A program made the position numbers and the translations under genes. Positions 54,560-62,966 of a stretch of 64,000 bases of DNA are shown here, one piece after another. The stretch lies in assembly GCF_019039105.1 (NCBI RefSeq), contig NZ_JAHPIV010000014.1, positions 62,001 to 126,000 of the forward strand. Reading direction: 5' to 3'. Source of the DNA: Desertibacillus haloalkaliphilus. GTDB taxonomy: Bacteria; Bacillota; Bacilli; Bacillales; KJ1-10-99. How positions within the stretch are numbered: the first letter of the stretch is position 1; each line of letters opens with the position of its first letter. The notes under the pieces were generated by a model. That model did not search any database and was not told the DNA's origin. It was given only the letters and a program-made list of their open reading frames with translations.

Positions 54560-55600
54560 CTACTCTAAATCTGTTACGCCATATTCGGGTGAAAAGACCC
54601 GAACCACTGATTTATAATGCTTCGTGTATTCTTCATGAGTGGTTTGTCCCTCATCATTTGTGATGTTTTTCTTTTCCGTTACCTGTTTTGTAATACCAGT
54701 GATCATATGCGAACCCATATTTCCACCTATCGCACCGCTTGCAACAGCAATTCCACCATGCGTTGGTTTTAAAGGCAGTATTGGGTTTTTCATCGAGACT
54801 TGATGTTCAGATGGAGAAAATCGTTTTTCTGCCTCTGCTTTCAATGTGCTCGACGCTAAATCTTTAGCTAACTCACTGATATTCAAACGACCTGCTCTGA
54901 AAAGTTGAATCGAATCTTCCGAATCACATACAACGAACTCTCCATCCGTAATTTCATCCGTCGTTGGCAACACTTCTGGACCCTCACCACTGATTTCACG
55001 AAGGTACTTATTCGTTTTCTTACGTTCCTCGCTGGATGGTCGTCCAAAATAGCCAAAAACCACCACTTGCTTAAAAATTGGGTAATGGTCATCGGTAAAT
55101 CGATAGACTTTCACATCATGAAACCGTGACGATAGAATCGTCGCACAAGGCTTTAAAACGTATTGTGGTACACAAAACATTAGTAAACCTTTCGGTACTA
55201 ATACGTTTTTACTTTTACTTGTCAACGTTCGTAAGAAACGAAGTTCTGTTCTTTCGTGAAAGACTTCGTCGTAAGGCGGGTTTAACCACATTGCTGTATA
55301 ATTCGCTTCTGTCCTCACATTTTCATATCCATCACATACCACATGGTCCAGCCGCTCACTCGAAGCTTTTGCTCGGTCTTTTTCAAGCTCAATCCCGTAC
55401 GAAACTGGTTTCGCCCCTTTGGTAGCCATTGCATCAGCTAACGTCTGTAAAGCGACACCTTCCCCTGCACACGGATCAAGCATATTGATTAGATCTGAAC
55501 TCTTTTTCGATTCAAATTGTAGCCCCCTTGCGACATTATGAACCTCGTATTGTTCAGTAGCATAAAAACCACCTTTTGCTTGACTCGCTAGTCTAGCCAT
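54560..55600 (-). CDS. DUF6094-like DNA methyltransferase
   Basis: The start is the ATG after AGAGAGGG (MARLASQAKGGFYAT). The Rossmann core carries MLDPCAGEGVALQTL (SAM motif I) and MWLNPPYDE (catalytic NPPY, amino-methyltransferase). The family is usually next to helicase genes on plasmids and integrative elements, as here. It may methylate adenine in plasmid DNA; no restriction partner is adjacent. Confidence 0.82.
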   Translation of the reverse strand: MARLASQAKGGFYATEQYEVHNVARGLQFESKKSSDLINMLDPCAGEGVALQTLADAMATKGAKPVSYGIELEKDRAKASSERLDHVVCDGYENVRTEANYTAMWLNPPYDEVFHERTELRFLRTLTSKSKNVLVPKGLLMFCVPQYVLKPCATILSSRFHDVKVYRFTDDHYPIFKQVVVFGYFGRPSSEERKKTNKYLREISGEGPEVLPTTDEITDGEFVVCDSEDSIQLFRAGRLNISELAKDLASSTLKAEAEKRFSPSEHQVSMKNPILPLKPTHGGIAVASGAIGGNMGSHMITGITKQVTEKKNITNDEGQTTHEEYTKHYKSVVRVFSPEYGVTDLE

Positions 55601-55702
55601 TACAAACACCCTCTCTAAAAAAATTTAATTCATACACACACTCTTTCTAAACATCACATGCTAAAGCTAATTTCACCTCTCTCTTTCAAATGTATCTATA
55701 TA

Positions 55703-55744
55703 AAAAACGAGACCATAAGGAAATAAACCTTTTGCTCTCGTTTG
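55703..55744 (-). terminator. Terminator-like hairpin upstream of methyltransferase
   Basis: AAACGAGAGCAAAAGG pairs with CCTTATGGTCTCGTTTTTT around a short loop. It lies between RNA element E3 and the methyltransferase. Confidence 0.7.
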
Positions 55745-55789
55745 AAAAACCTCTCATATTAAATAATCGTTCGCACCACTCATCTAGGA

Positions 55790-55995
55790 ACGCAAAAAAG
55801 GCGTTCTTTGAAAGATCAGAAATTAGACGCACGTATCGCGTATAAACGTGATACATAAGTCTACTAATCGTCCCAAAAGAACGCCATACTAGTCATCAAA
55901 TGCTGCGGACCCATAATGAGTCGCAATAAATAAAAAGAATAAAAGAGTAATTAAATATAGTTGTATTATAACGAAAGAGGGAAAACATTACAATA
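55790..55995 (-). ncRNA. Structured RNA element E3 with promoter and terminator
   Basis: TTGTAA (55988-55993) and TATAAT (55965-55970) are 17 bases apart, a near-consensus sigma-A promoter. Then UUGCGACUC-AUUAUG-GGGUC-C-GCAGCAU forms P1. A long stem pairs GGCGUUCUUU with AAAGAACGCC, has an inner GUAUC/GAUAC stem, and ends TTTTTTGCGTTC. It is the best conserved copy. Confidence 0.78.
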
Positions 55996-56036
55996 TTTTC
56001 GTTATTCGACATTTCGAATAGACGTATAGCCACAAC

Positions 56037-56174
56037 TTAACGTGTTTTCTTTTTTACCTTCTCAATAAGTTCCTTACGTTTCCTTTGCCGTTCGTTAATA
56101 ATCTCTTTCATCGGTCTTTGGGGAACAGGTCGGGGGATTTGGTTTATATGAATAACTTTACCTTTTTCAGTCAT
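56037..56174 (-). CDS. Small basic protein, 45 aa
   Basis: TAGGAG precedes ATG; the protein begins MTEKGKVIHINQIPRPV and ends in a Lys/Arg-rich helix. Unknown, possibly nucleic-acid binding. Between it and RNase HII, 56175-56265 holds only a CCTAGTATTACTAGG palindrome. Confidence 0.5.
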   Translation of the reverse strand: MTEKGKVIHINQIPRPVPQRPMKEIINERQRKRKELIEKVKKKTR

Positions 56175-56265
56175 AATTACACTCCTAGTTATTCGACTTA
56201 TTATAAGACACTCCATACAAGAACAGCCCCTAGTATTACTAGGAGCATGATCTTTGTCATTTTCA

Positions 56266-57159
56266 TTATAAAGAAACTCTAATTTGATTGAAACACATCT
56301 GAATATACCATTGTTGCCTCTCGGTAGGTAGTTGATTTTCCTTGAAGACTTTCAACCACATTTGCCTCAAGAACTGAAGAGATTGAGGATTCACAACTTC
56401 GGGCTTTTCTCTTAAAATGGTTGCCATTTGTGAAAACAACTGCTTTAATTGCACCATAGAATAGGAGACTTTACTCTTCTTTTTCTTTGGATTGTTCAAT
56501 GCACGTTCTGCCATTCTCTTACGATGTACATCACATACACCAAACGTGAGCACCTGTTTTAAGTGACCCTTTGTAGGATACCCTTTATGTTGTTGAAAGT
56601 TATACCTATCGTAAATCTCACCTAAACGAATCATTTCTTTATCATACCAGTTTTTTGCAACTATCGACGCTGCTGATACATTATCATAGATCGAATCAGC
56701 TTTAGGTATGGCTTCTTGATTATCCACACTCGGAATCTTATGATTACCATCGATCACAATTGGTATATTACGTTTCACTTTACCACGTCTACGTTTATAT
56801 TTACTGCCACCTCTCATAGAACCCCTCAAACTATTCGCACAAGACTGCCATAATCTCCTCTGAGACCTATTCATCCCAAGTTCATCCACCTTTTGAGCAT
56901 TAATTTTATAAATGCTTAAAAACAAAGCTTCCTCCTCAATTTTCTTCGCTAGCGATTGAAGAGTTTTGGGTAATAAAACTTTAGAATCTAATGGTAACTC
57001 TTTAATTCCATGATCTTTTGGAAGAACAACAACTGCCGCTACCATCGGACCTGCAATACTTGTTACAGCCACTTCATCAATGCCTGCATAATCAAATTCC
57101 TTACCATTCTTCAAATCATTTTTATATTTAACACTAAATTTATATTGTTCATTCTTCAT
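56266..57159 (-). CDS. Ribonuclease HII-like
   Basis: This protein of about 297 residues removes RNA from RNA-DNA hybrids. Motifs: YAGIDEVAVTSIAGPMVAAV (catalytic Asp-Glu in DE), PIVIDGNH (Asp), and ADSIYDNVSAASIVAKNWYD (Asp), plus NFQQHKGYPTKGH. The usual DEVGRGP is DEVAVTS here, so substrate choice may differ. An additional C-terminal domain of about 70 residues follows. The start is the ATG after GGGGAGG. Confidence 0.82.
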   Translation of the reverse strand: MKNEQYKFSVKYKNDLKNGKEFDYAGIDEVAVTSIAGPMVAAVVVLPKDHGIKELPLDSKVLLPKTLQSLAKKIEEEALFLSIYKINAQKVDELGMNRSQRRLWQSCANSLRGSMRGGSKYKRRRGKVKRNIPIVIDGNHKIPSVDNQEAIPKADSIYDNVSAASIVAKNWYDKEMIRLGEIYDRYNFQQHKGYPTKGHLKQVLTFGVCDVHRKRMAERALNNPKKKKSKVSYSMVQLKQLFSQMATILREKPEVVNPQSLQFLRQMWLKVFKENQLPTERQQWYIQMCFNQIRVSL

Positions 57160-57160
57160 A

Positions 57161-57577
57161 TTAAACATCCTCCCCTATCACATATAAACAATCCTTGATA
57201 AACGTATGCTTATCTTTACAAACTGCCTCCATTGCTGTCTCTAACGGTTCTCCCGATGAAACTAACGTAAAATACTCTGTCTGATAAGGATCATAATAGA
57301 CCTTTTGATCAAACGCTGAATAATCTTCTTCCCATGACACCAATGTACCGACTAAGAAAGCATGAACTCGCTTTCTTCCTTCACTTATCGTCTTTTCACG
57401 CCCTTTTTGATTCACCACAAACGTCACATCTTTAAGATGAACACTACGTGCATGACCCAAAACATGTTGTGGAGATTTTTGAGACTTTATAGAATAAGCC
57501 ACTCCTGGCACATTCAGATTACGATACACCTGAACTCTCATACCAACTTTCGGCTCTCTTCCCTTATATGACTTCAT
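57161..57577 (-). CDS. Unknown protein, 138 aa
   Basis: The start is the ATG after GGAGGTAGTGCTC (protein MKSYKGREPKVGMRVQVYR). It is a beta-rich barrel-like protein, with GRKRVHAFLVGTLVSWEEDY. It overlaps the DpdA-like gene end and reaches the RNase HII start, so the three genes are coupled. No catalytic motif seen. Confidence 0.6.
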   Translation of the reverse strand: MKSYKGREPKVGMRVQVYRNLNVPGVAYSIKSQKSPQHVLGHARSVHLKDVTFVVNQKGREKTISEGRKRVHAFLVGTLVSWEEDYSAFDQKVYYDPYQTEYFTLVSSGEPLETAMEAVCKDKHTFIKDCLYVIGEDV

Positions 57578-58706
57578 GAGCACTACCTCCAAATGTTAGC
57601 GGTAATGAGAACTGCAGATCTTCCTTATAAGAAAATTCAGCCCTAGCCAACGTCCGAATATTAAACGACAAACAATCGTGAGACTTCCACTCTAAAGGTG
57701 ATTGTGATTGTCCACTTGGAGTGTAGAGTGTAAACCGGCCATTACGATCAGGGATTCTCCCTCTTATCCATGCTGATGAATCACTAGAAAAGAAATCATT
57801 GGTCCAAATGCTTGAACTCGCATTTCCTAGCACATGGAGATTAATGGCTGGGTAACGACTCTTTAGCTCTTGGAAAAATGAAACCTTTTTATTTCTCCCT
57901 AAGAAGGCTGCTTCGATCATCTTTTCTAATACATCCCAATCATATTTACAATTAAAGACTGGAACAGGAGATAACCCTTCATTTCTCAGGTATTCAAAGT
58001 TACATTGAGCTTCCTTTTCTGCCTGCCGAATGGATGCTGCTGAATCAGATTGTGGAATAACATCTAGATTTACATAATCAAAAAGGATATCCTTGTGCCG
58101 ATGAATAAACGCAGCGTACTCTTTTGCATCAATAGATGAGACTTGTAATCCCTTCCTTTGAGCATTAAAGAGTGAATACGCCCCGCTATCCAAAAGAATT
58201 TTACCTTTAAAGTCATCCTCAACTAACTGCCTCCACCTGTCGGTTTTCGATTTACGGATATCAAAATAATGGAGCAATATGAACAAAGCTTCATTATTTT
58301 TAATTAATGAAATGTCCTTTCTCCCCGCTTTTGATAAGCCAGAAAAGAAAAATCTCGTTCCTTTAATGCTTAATCGTAACGCCCCAGTAGCTGTTTTGCT
58401 GATCTTTGCAATCTTGATGAAAATCATCCTTAGTAAGCCAAATAACGCAGAATTAAACTTGCTAAATTTCTCAAGTTCAGCTCTGTTTGATGTTCGACGA
58501 TACAGCATCGAGCTAATGGCCGCCTTTAACTTTTTACGAGAGATTCGATTTTTCTTTTTTCCGTTCAAACTCTTAATCTCTATATACGTACTCGACAGGG
58601 TAACAATTTCATTGACCCTACCTGTTCCTGTCTTAAACGATTTTTCCCTTAACTTTTTAAAGAAACTTCTTTCTTTCTTAACGGCCTCAATATCAAAGTG
58701 ATTCAT
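57564..58706 (-). CDS. DpdA/TGT-like protein (DNA 7-deazaguanine insertion family)
   Basis: This protein of about 380 residues starts at the ATG after TAGGAGG (MNHFDIEAVKKER). An N-terminal basic region of ~150 residues precedes a TGT-type barrel with KILLDSGAYSLFNAQRKG, FDYVNLDVIPQSD, FEYLRNEGLSPVPVFN, NLHVLGNASSS and FFSSDSSAWIRG. The pattern matches phage and plasmid DpdA-like enzymes that swap guanine for a 7-deazaguanine in DNA. No preQ0 pathway genes are in the window. Assignment by motif, moderate confidence. Confidence 0.68.
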   Translation of the reverse strand: MNHFDIEAVKKERSFFKKLREKSFKTGTGRVNEIVTLSSTYIEIKSLNGKKKNRISRKKLKAAISSMLYRRTSNRAELEKFSKFNSALFGLLRMIFIKIAKISKTATGALRLSIKGTRFFFSGLSKAGRKDISLIKNNEALFILLHYFDIRKSKTDRWRQLVEDDFKGKILLDSGAYSLFNAQRKGLQVSSIDAKEYAAFIHRHKDILFDYVNLDVIPQSDSAASIRQAEKEAQCNFEYLRNEGLSPVPVFNCKYDWDVLEKMIEAAFLGRNKKVSFFQELKSRYPAINLHVLGNASSSIWTNDFFSSDSSAWIRGRIPDRNGRFTLYTPSGQSQSPLEWKSHDCLSFNIRTLARAEFSYKEDLQFSLPLTFGGSAHEVI

Positions 58707-58730
58707 TAATATTCCTCCTATAAAATAGAA

Positions 58731-58776
58731 AAGCAGAAAAAGAAACGATAATATCAATCGCTAACTTTTTCTGCTT
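58731..58776 (-). terminator. Intrinsic-terminator-like hairpin upstream of DpdA-like gene
   Basis: AAGCAGAAAAAG and CTTTTTCTGCTT with inner GCGAT/ATCGT pairing, then TTCTATTTT. It separates the metallopeptidase and DpdA-like genes. Confidence 0.75.
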
Positions 58777-58817
58777 AAACTCTCTATCCATTAATCTATA
58801 AAACTCTAAAACGCTCT

Positions 58818-61160
58818 TTAACAGAAATCGAAAAGTGACAATTGTTTCGGTACACGATCATTCGTCAGTAATTCATTCGGCTTGTGTGAATCAGTGGGTG
58901 CTGAAGCTACCTTCTTTTCACCGCGAGGGGAGATGATTTCATAACTTTTCTTCGCTTCATTAGGCTTTACATACTGTTGCAATCCACTTTTATTTTGAAT
59001 AATAATGACTTTTTCCGTCGCTTTTACAACTTTCCATTCAATTTTTTTATCCATATCCTCTTTATAAACTAGCCTCATGCCTTTCCGAAACGGATGTCCA
59101 TAACGATCATCATCAAGCGGCACACCATCATAAAGAGAATTTCCTAACGCATCAATAATCACGTTATCCTCTTCATCACGGAAAATATAACCTGCCTTTT
59201 GACTATGCTCATAAAAATGCTCGACAACTTCTACATCCTTACCTTCAAGATGGTGCGTGGCTTTGAATTCACTCTGCTTAAAGTAATCTAAAACTTTTTG
59301 ATGAGCACGTTGAATGGATTTCGATTCTCTATCCTTATATTCCCGATAAAGAGGAGTCACTTGGTCTAAAACCTCTTTCCATCGGTAATATTTCTCTACA
59401 GAATCATAACCCCTCTTATAAATCGTCCATTTCGCTCGTTCTACTAACACTCCAAGTTGATCACAAACACCTTTCAGCGTCTTTCCCTCTAGTGCTTTTT
59501 GGATCTCTGGAAACAACTCTTTATCATCATGATCATCCGACTCCGTTTGCTCTCCTTCTTCAGTAGTCTCTGTTTGACTGGGTTCAAAGAAGGAAAAGAG
59601 TGAGTCAAAATAAGATTTGACTTGCTCTACAAACGTATCTTCGAGCATATAAATGATTTTATCAGAGTAATCTTTTTTTAATAAAGAGGAGCGTATCCCT
59701 TTGTTCCAAACATAAACCTCATAACAACGGGCAAAAACTTCAGTCGGCATACAATAATAACTGCCATTGAACTTAGATTTCCCTTCCCACTGCTGACGAA
59801 ACGGATCATTCTTATCTAATCGCTTAACCTTATCGGTCACCTGTTGAACATACTGATCAAGAACAGGTCGAAAATCCATCTGTTCACTTAATAAGCTGTT
59901 CGGTTTAGATGAAAGCTCATTATCTAACAAATGCCCTAGTTCATGGACAAATGCAGAAGGATGGCTAAGGTCAAAATTTAGGGATCGAATAGGAGCAGGG
60001 TAATAAAGTCCGGCTGCCCGCTGTTTTCCAAGCTTACGAATCCTAAACGAATGTTTATTGTTACCTTCTCGACAATCAGGCATATAAACATGATTCAATA
60101 ATTCTAAAAAGTCCTTTTCAACCGTCGCAAACTTATCCATACACACATCATTATCAAGTTCAACAAAACCAAATCGACGTAAAAACTCATTATTATCCAT
60201 TCGTTCACGCTTTTCTTTGGTGATGTGCTTTTTGGTTTGATAAGACTTGGCATAGTCTTTTGATTGCTCTACCTCATGTTTGGTTTTCAACCGAAGGTAA
60301 TCCATTTGATGCAAAAATTCGGGCAGGATAAACATCTTATACTGCTTAATATCAACATCGCCAACCTCTGCAAGTTGAAAGATTGGGAGATATTCATTTA
60401 ACGCATCATTCTCAATAAAACAATCCTCACTGATATCTCGGCATTGACTCTTTACAATTCTTTTCCATTCCCCTGCCATCGTATGATTTGAAGGAATCGT
60501 AATCTCGTTCTTTTGACGTCTGACAGGATGACGTTGATCTTTTAACAAGAAGTGTTTGACGACTTGATATTGTAAAAGGTCTTTATTTTCAACCGCAAAT
60601 TGATCAAGTGCATTATGGATTAACGTTTCAGCAAGTAACGTTTTCATATCATACAAAGCGGTATAACTTATCCCGCTTTTCATTTTCCACTTGACACCGT
60701 GAACCTTCGTACCTTTTATTTTACGTTTGCTAAATGTTCCATGAAGCAATGAATAACCAGTATCACTACCTTCATGGTTCCTAACCGTCACTTCTAAAGG
60801 TACATGATCACGAACCTCAGATTCTTTAGTCGAATCTGAACAAGAGGCCAGTAATCGAAGGTAATAATCAGCGGTACTCCCCTGATCCTCATATACCTGA
60901 CAATCGATACGATATTGACCAAATGAAACTTGATGAATAAACGTTTGTAACGACTGCATACTCGGAATCTGTATCTTCCGTTTAATCGCATTCACAAACT
61001 TTTGATAAAGTTTTTTCGTATCATCATCTAAACTGACATTCACCTTCACATCAAGTTCAGCAAGTGACAACGAAATCCCTTTCGTTTCATAATGCTTCTT
61101 CAACACCTCAGTATCTTTACGAACATTTGTAACTCTTGTCATTCTCAATCGCTCTATCAT
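58818..61160 (-). CDS. Large zinc metallopeptidase, polyvalent-protein type
   Basis: This protein of about 780 residues carries HPSAFVHELGHLLDNEL (zincin HExxH) in the middle and CMPTEVFARCYEVYV (third zinc ligand Glu) about 90 residues later, as in the MPTase domain of polyvalent proteins. The N-terminal 380 residues and C-terminal 250 are unfamiliar. It ends KQLSLFDFC, a clamp-binding-like motif. The start is uncertain: ATG at 61160 just after a hairpin, or at 61142; neither has a clear ribosome site. Confidence 0.72.
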   Translation of the reverse strand: MIERLRMTRVTNVRKDTEVLKKHYETKGISLSLAELDVKVNVSLDDDTKKLYQKFVNAIKRKIQIPSMQSLQTFIHQVSFGQYRIDCQVYEDQGSTADYYLRLLASCSDSTKESEVRDHVPLEVTVRNHEGSDTGYSLLHGTFSKRKIKGTKVHGVKWKMKSGISYTALYDMKTLLAETLIHNALDQFAVENKDLLQYQVVKHFLLKDQRHPVRRQKNEITIPSNHTMAGEWKRIVKSQCRDISEDCFIENDALNEYLPIFQLAEVGDVDIKQYKMFILPEFLHQMDYLRLKTKHEVEQSKDYAKSYQTKKHITKEKRERMDNNEFLRRFGFVELDNDVCMDKFATVEKDFLELLNHVYMPDCREGNNKHSFRIRKLGKQRAAGLYYPAPIRSLNFDLSHPSAFVHELGHLLDNELSSKPNSLLSEQMDFRPVLDQYVQQVTDKVKRLDKNDPFRQQWEGKSKFNGSYYCMPTEVFARCYEVYVWNKGIRSSLLKKDYSDKIIYMLEDTFVEQVKSYFDSLFSFFEPSQTETTEEGEQTESDDHDDKELFPEIQKALEGKTLKGVCDQLGVLVERAKWTIYKRGYDSVEKYYRWKEVLDQVTPLYREYKDRESKSIQRAHQKVLDYFKQSEFKATHHLEGKDVEVVEHFYEHSQKAGYIFRDEEDNVIIDALGNSLYDGVPLDDDRYGHPFRKGMRLVYKEDMDKKIEWKVVKATEKVIIIQNKSGLQQYVKPNEAKKSYEIISPRGEKKVASAPTDSHKPNELLTNDRVPKQLSLFDFC

Positions 61161-61164
61161 AATC

Positions 61165-61220
61165 GAAAGGAAGGGAGAGTCCCTTCGCAATCAATCACGA
61201 AGAGAGCTTCCCTCCCTTTC
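61165..61220 (-). promoter_or_regulatory. GGGAGGGA leader hairpin before metallopeptidase
   Basis: GAAAGGGAGGGA pairs with TCCCTTCCTTTC, with an inner CTTCG/CGAAG stem and a 10-base loop. Its 3' arm ends four bases before the likely ATG. Confidence 0.6.
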
Positions 61221-61264
61221 AGTTTATTATTTAATGAGTCTTAACCTATTTTCTATACCTGTAA

Positions 61265-61331
61265 CTAACGGTTTCTCCGACGTGCCTTTTTAAACCTCTC
61301 GTACCCATGTTCAATTTCTTAAAGTATTCAT
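61265..61331 (-). pseudogene. Frameshifted mini-gene
   Basis: ATG overlaps the upstream stop (ATGA) with GGAGAG before it, reading MNTLRN then stop. One base missing in an A-run would give MNTL then EIEHGYERFKKARRRNR, a basic peptide of 21-22 residues. It may be a real tiny gene with an indel. Confidence 0.3.
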
Positions 61332-61492
61332 TTCACTCTCTCCATTAATCGGTACTTTTCCTCCATCAGTTCCTCAACCCATGCAGCATCAACCTCATCT
61401 GTTGCACGCTCAATGGATTGATTAAGTGATCGCAGTTCATTTCGATACGAAAACAATGTTACTCTCTTCTTTTTAAAAAGAAATCGAAACAT
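61328..61492 (-). CDS. Small basic-acidic helical protein, 54 aa
   Basis: The ATG after GGAGG gives MFRFLFKKKRVTLFSYRNEL, then a coiled-coil-like helix ending MEEKYRLMERVK. Unknown. Confidence 0.55.
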   Translation of the reverse strand: MFRFLFKKKRVTLFSYRNELRSLNQSIERATDEVDAAWVEELMEEKYRLMERVK

Positions 61493-61525
61493 ACTTAACC
61501 TCCAATCTATCATCCTATGAATGGA

Positions 61526-62095
61526 TTACAACTCTAAATGATTCATGTCACTCGATAATTCAGACATAAAGTCTTCTAGCGACAAACTATAGAGTTCTTC
61601 ACCAAACTCATATAAGAATACGCTCTCTTCACAAGGTGTCAGCTCACCAATCACAGAAGGCCCCCAACTCGTTTGAATGGTAACACCTTTATACTTTAGA
61701 GCTAACGCTTTGATCTTTTTCTCTCGGCCACTCTCTTGTTTCCGTTGAATCAACTCTGTGAAAATTGGAATAGGATACAAATATTCTGCATTCCCTTCCT
61801 TAGCAAGAAACTTGGTTCTGTTTACTTTAATAAATTTAACAGTTTCACCGGTTGATACTTTTATAAGGTCACCAGGTTTCAACGTTTTTAAGTACTCCCG
61901 TAATTCTTCAAGAGTACATCGATACCTTTCCACTCCAACCTTATAAAGCTTATTTTTGAGTTTTACAATCATATCTCCATTCTCTTTTAAACCTTTAAAT
62001 TCGACTAAATGTTCACTCGTTAAAAGGATTTTTTCCCCACCTTTTAAACGTTGAGTCACTTTCATATTCTCATCAATGGATCTTGTATTAAACAT
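61526..62095 (-). CDS. Unknown beta-rich protein, 189 aa
   Basis: TAGGAGG precedes MFNTRSIDENMK. Three barrel-like repeats (VEFKGLKENGDMIVKL, GDLIKVSTGETVKFIKVN, YKGVTIQTSWGPSVIGEL) suggest tandem SH3/KOW-like folds. It is followed by short helical peptide genes. No enzyme motif. Confidence 0.6.
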   Translation of the reverse strand: MFNTRSIDENMKVTQRLKGGEKILLTSEHLVEFKGLKENGDMIVKLKNKLYKVGVERYRCTLEELREYLKTLKPGDLIKVSTGETVKFIKVNRTKFLAKEGNAEYLYPIPIFTELIQRKQESGREKKIKALALKYKGVTIQTSWGPSVIGELTPCEESVFLYEFGEELYSLSLEDFMSELSSDMNHLEL

Positions 62096-62142
62096 ACCAG
62101 CAACCTCCTAGATCAATTTCATTAATACCAATAAATCTACTT

Positions 62143-62502
62143 TTAATCCTCGATCTCCATTTCTATCATGATCAATTCATAGACTTTCTCGCCAACTACG
62201 TTCCTTGTAACCCTTTTAAAATTCGATAAATATATATGTTCATCGATCATCGAATGTAGACATCCATCATCACATTTGGGTATATCTGACATGCCTAATA
62301 AATAATCTGTAGAAACGCCAAAAATGTTAGATAACTTTACGGCGATATCAGCACTCAAATTCCTCTTACCTTTTTCCAAGTCATAATAATATTGAAGTGA
62401 AACACCTAACTTTTCAGCGATTAGAGTAGCCTTCAACCGATTGGACTTTCGTGATTCTCTGATTCGGTTATACTTTGTGACCGTACCTCTTCTGTTAACC
62501 AA
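62143..62502 (-). CDS. Xre-family HTH regulator
   Basis: TTG is chosen as start because AAGGAGG lies six bases upstream. The Cro/CI helix-turn-helix reads ATLIAEKLGVSLQYYYDLEK and DIAVKLSNIFGVSTDYLLG. The C-terminal 40 residues carry a Cys/His patch (CDDGCLHSM). It lies within the 61.5-63.5 kb gene group and may control it. Confidence 0.8.
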   Translation of the reverse strand: MVNRRGTVTKYNRIRESRKSNRLKATLIAEKLGVSLQYYYDLEKGKRNLSADIAVKLSNIFGVSTDYLLGMSDIPKCDDGCLHSMIDEHIYLSNFKRVTRNVVGEKVYELIMIEMEIED

Positions 62503-62531
62503 AATAATCCTCCTTATAATCAATCAAACCG

Positions 62532-62942
62532 TTAATACGCTCGCTCAAACTTAGCAAATTCACCTTTAAACCGTTCAAAGTTATCAAAGTAAATGAAATT
62601 TCTCCCAAATGTATAAACTTCCTTTCTCTTAACGAGTAAAGGCAAGTCAAGTAAAGGCTGATCACCCCAACAAACGGTTAAATCTTCTATTGCTGTCTGA
62701 TCATACTCCATCAGCAGTTCGTTAAGAGCAACCTCATCCATCATAGAAACCGTCACTTGATCACATTTATAAAACATTTTCGTCTCATCATGCCGCTTGA
62801 ACACCTCATATTCTTGGTGTCGATTCGGATCATCAGATAACGAAATATTTAGTAATAAGAGTGACCCAACCTCAAAATACTGATATGGAATAAACGTACG
62901 ATTTACTAAGTACTTTGCTAAACCTTTAATTGTCATATTCAT
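62532..62942 (-). CDS. Unknown protein, 136 aa
   Basis: AGAGAGGGG precedes MNMTIKGLAKYLVNR. Acidic alpha/beta protein with WGDQPLLDLPLLVKRKEVYT. It is preceded by a terminator-like hairpin. No family recognised. Confidence 0.6.
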   Translation of the reverse strand: MNMTIKGLAKYLVNRTFIPYQYFEVGSLLLLNISLSDDPNRHQEYEVFKRHDETKMFYKCDQVTVSMMDEVALNELLMEYDQTAIEDLTVCWGDQPLLDLPLLVKRKEVYTFGRNFIYFDNFERFKGEFAKFERAY

Positions 62943-62966
62943 TAGAAAAACCCCTCTCTTTTAACT

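Noticed and set aside
37875-58706. A complete Dnd or Dpd DNA-modification system
   Set aside because: Only a DndC-like and a DpdA-like gene are seen; the needed partner genes are absent from the window.
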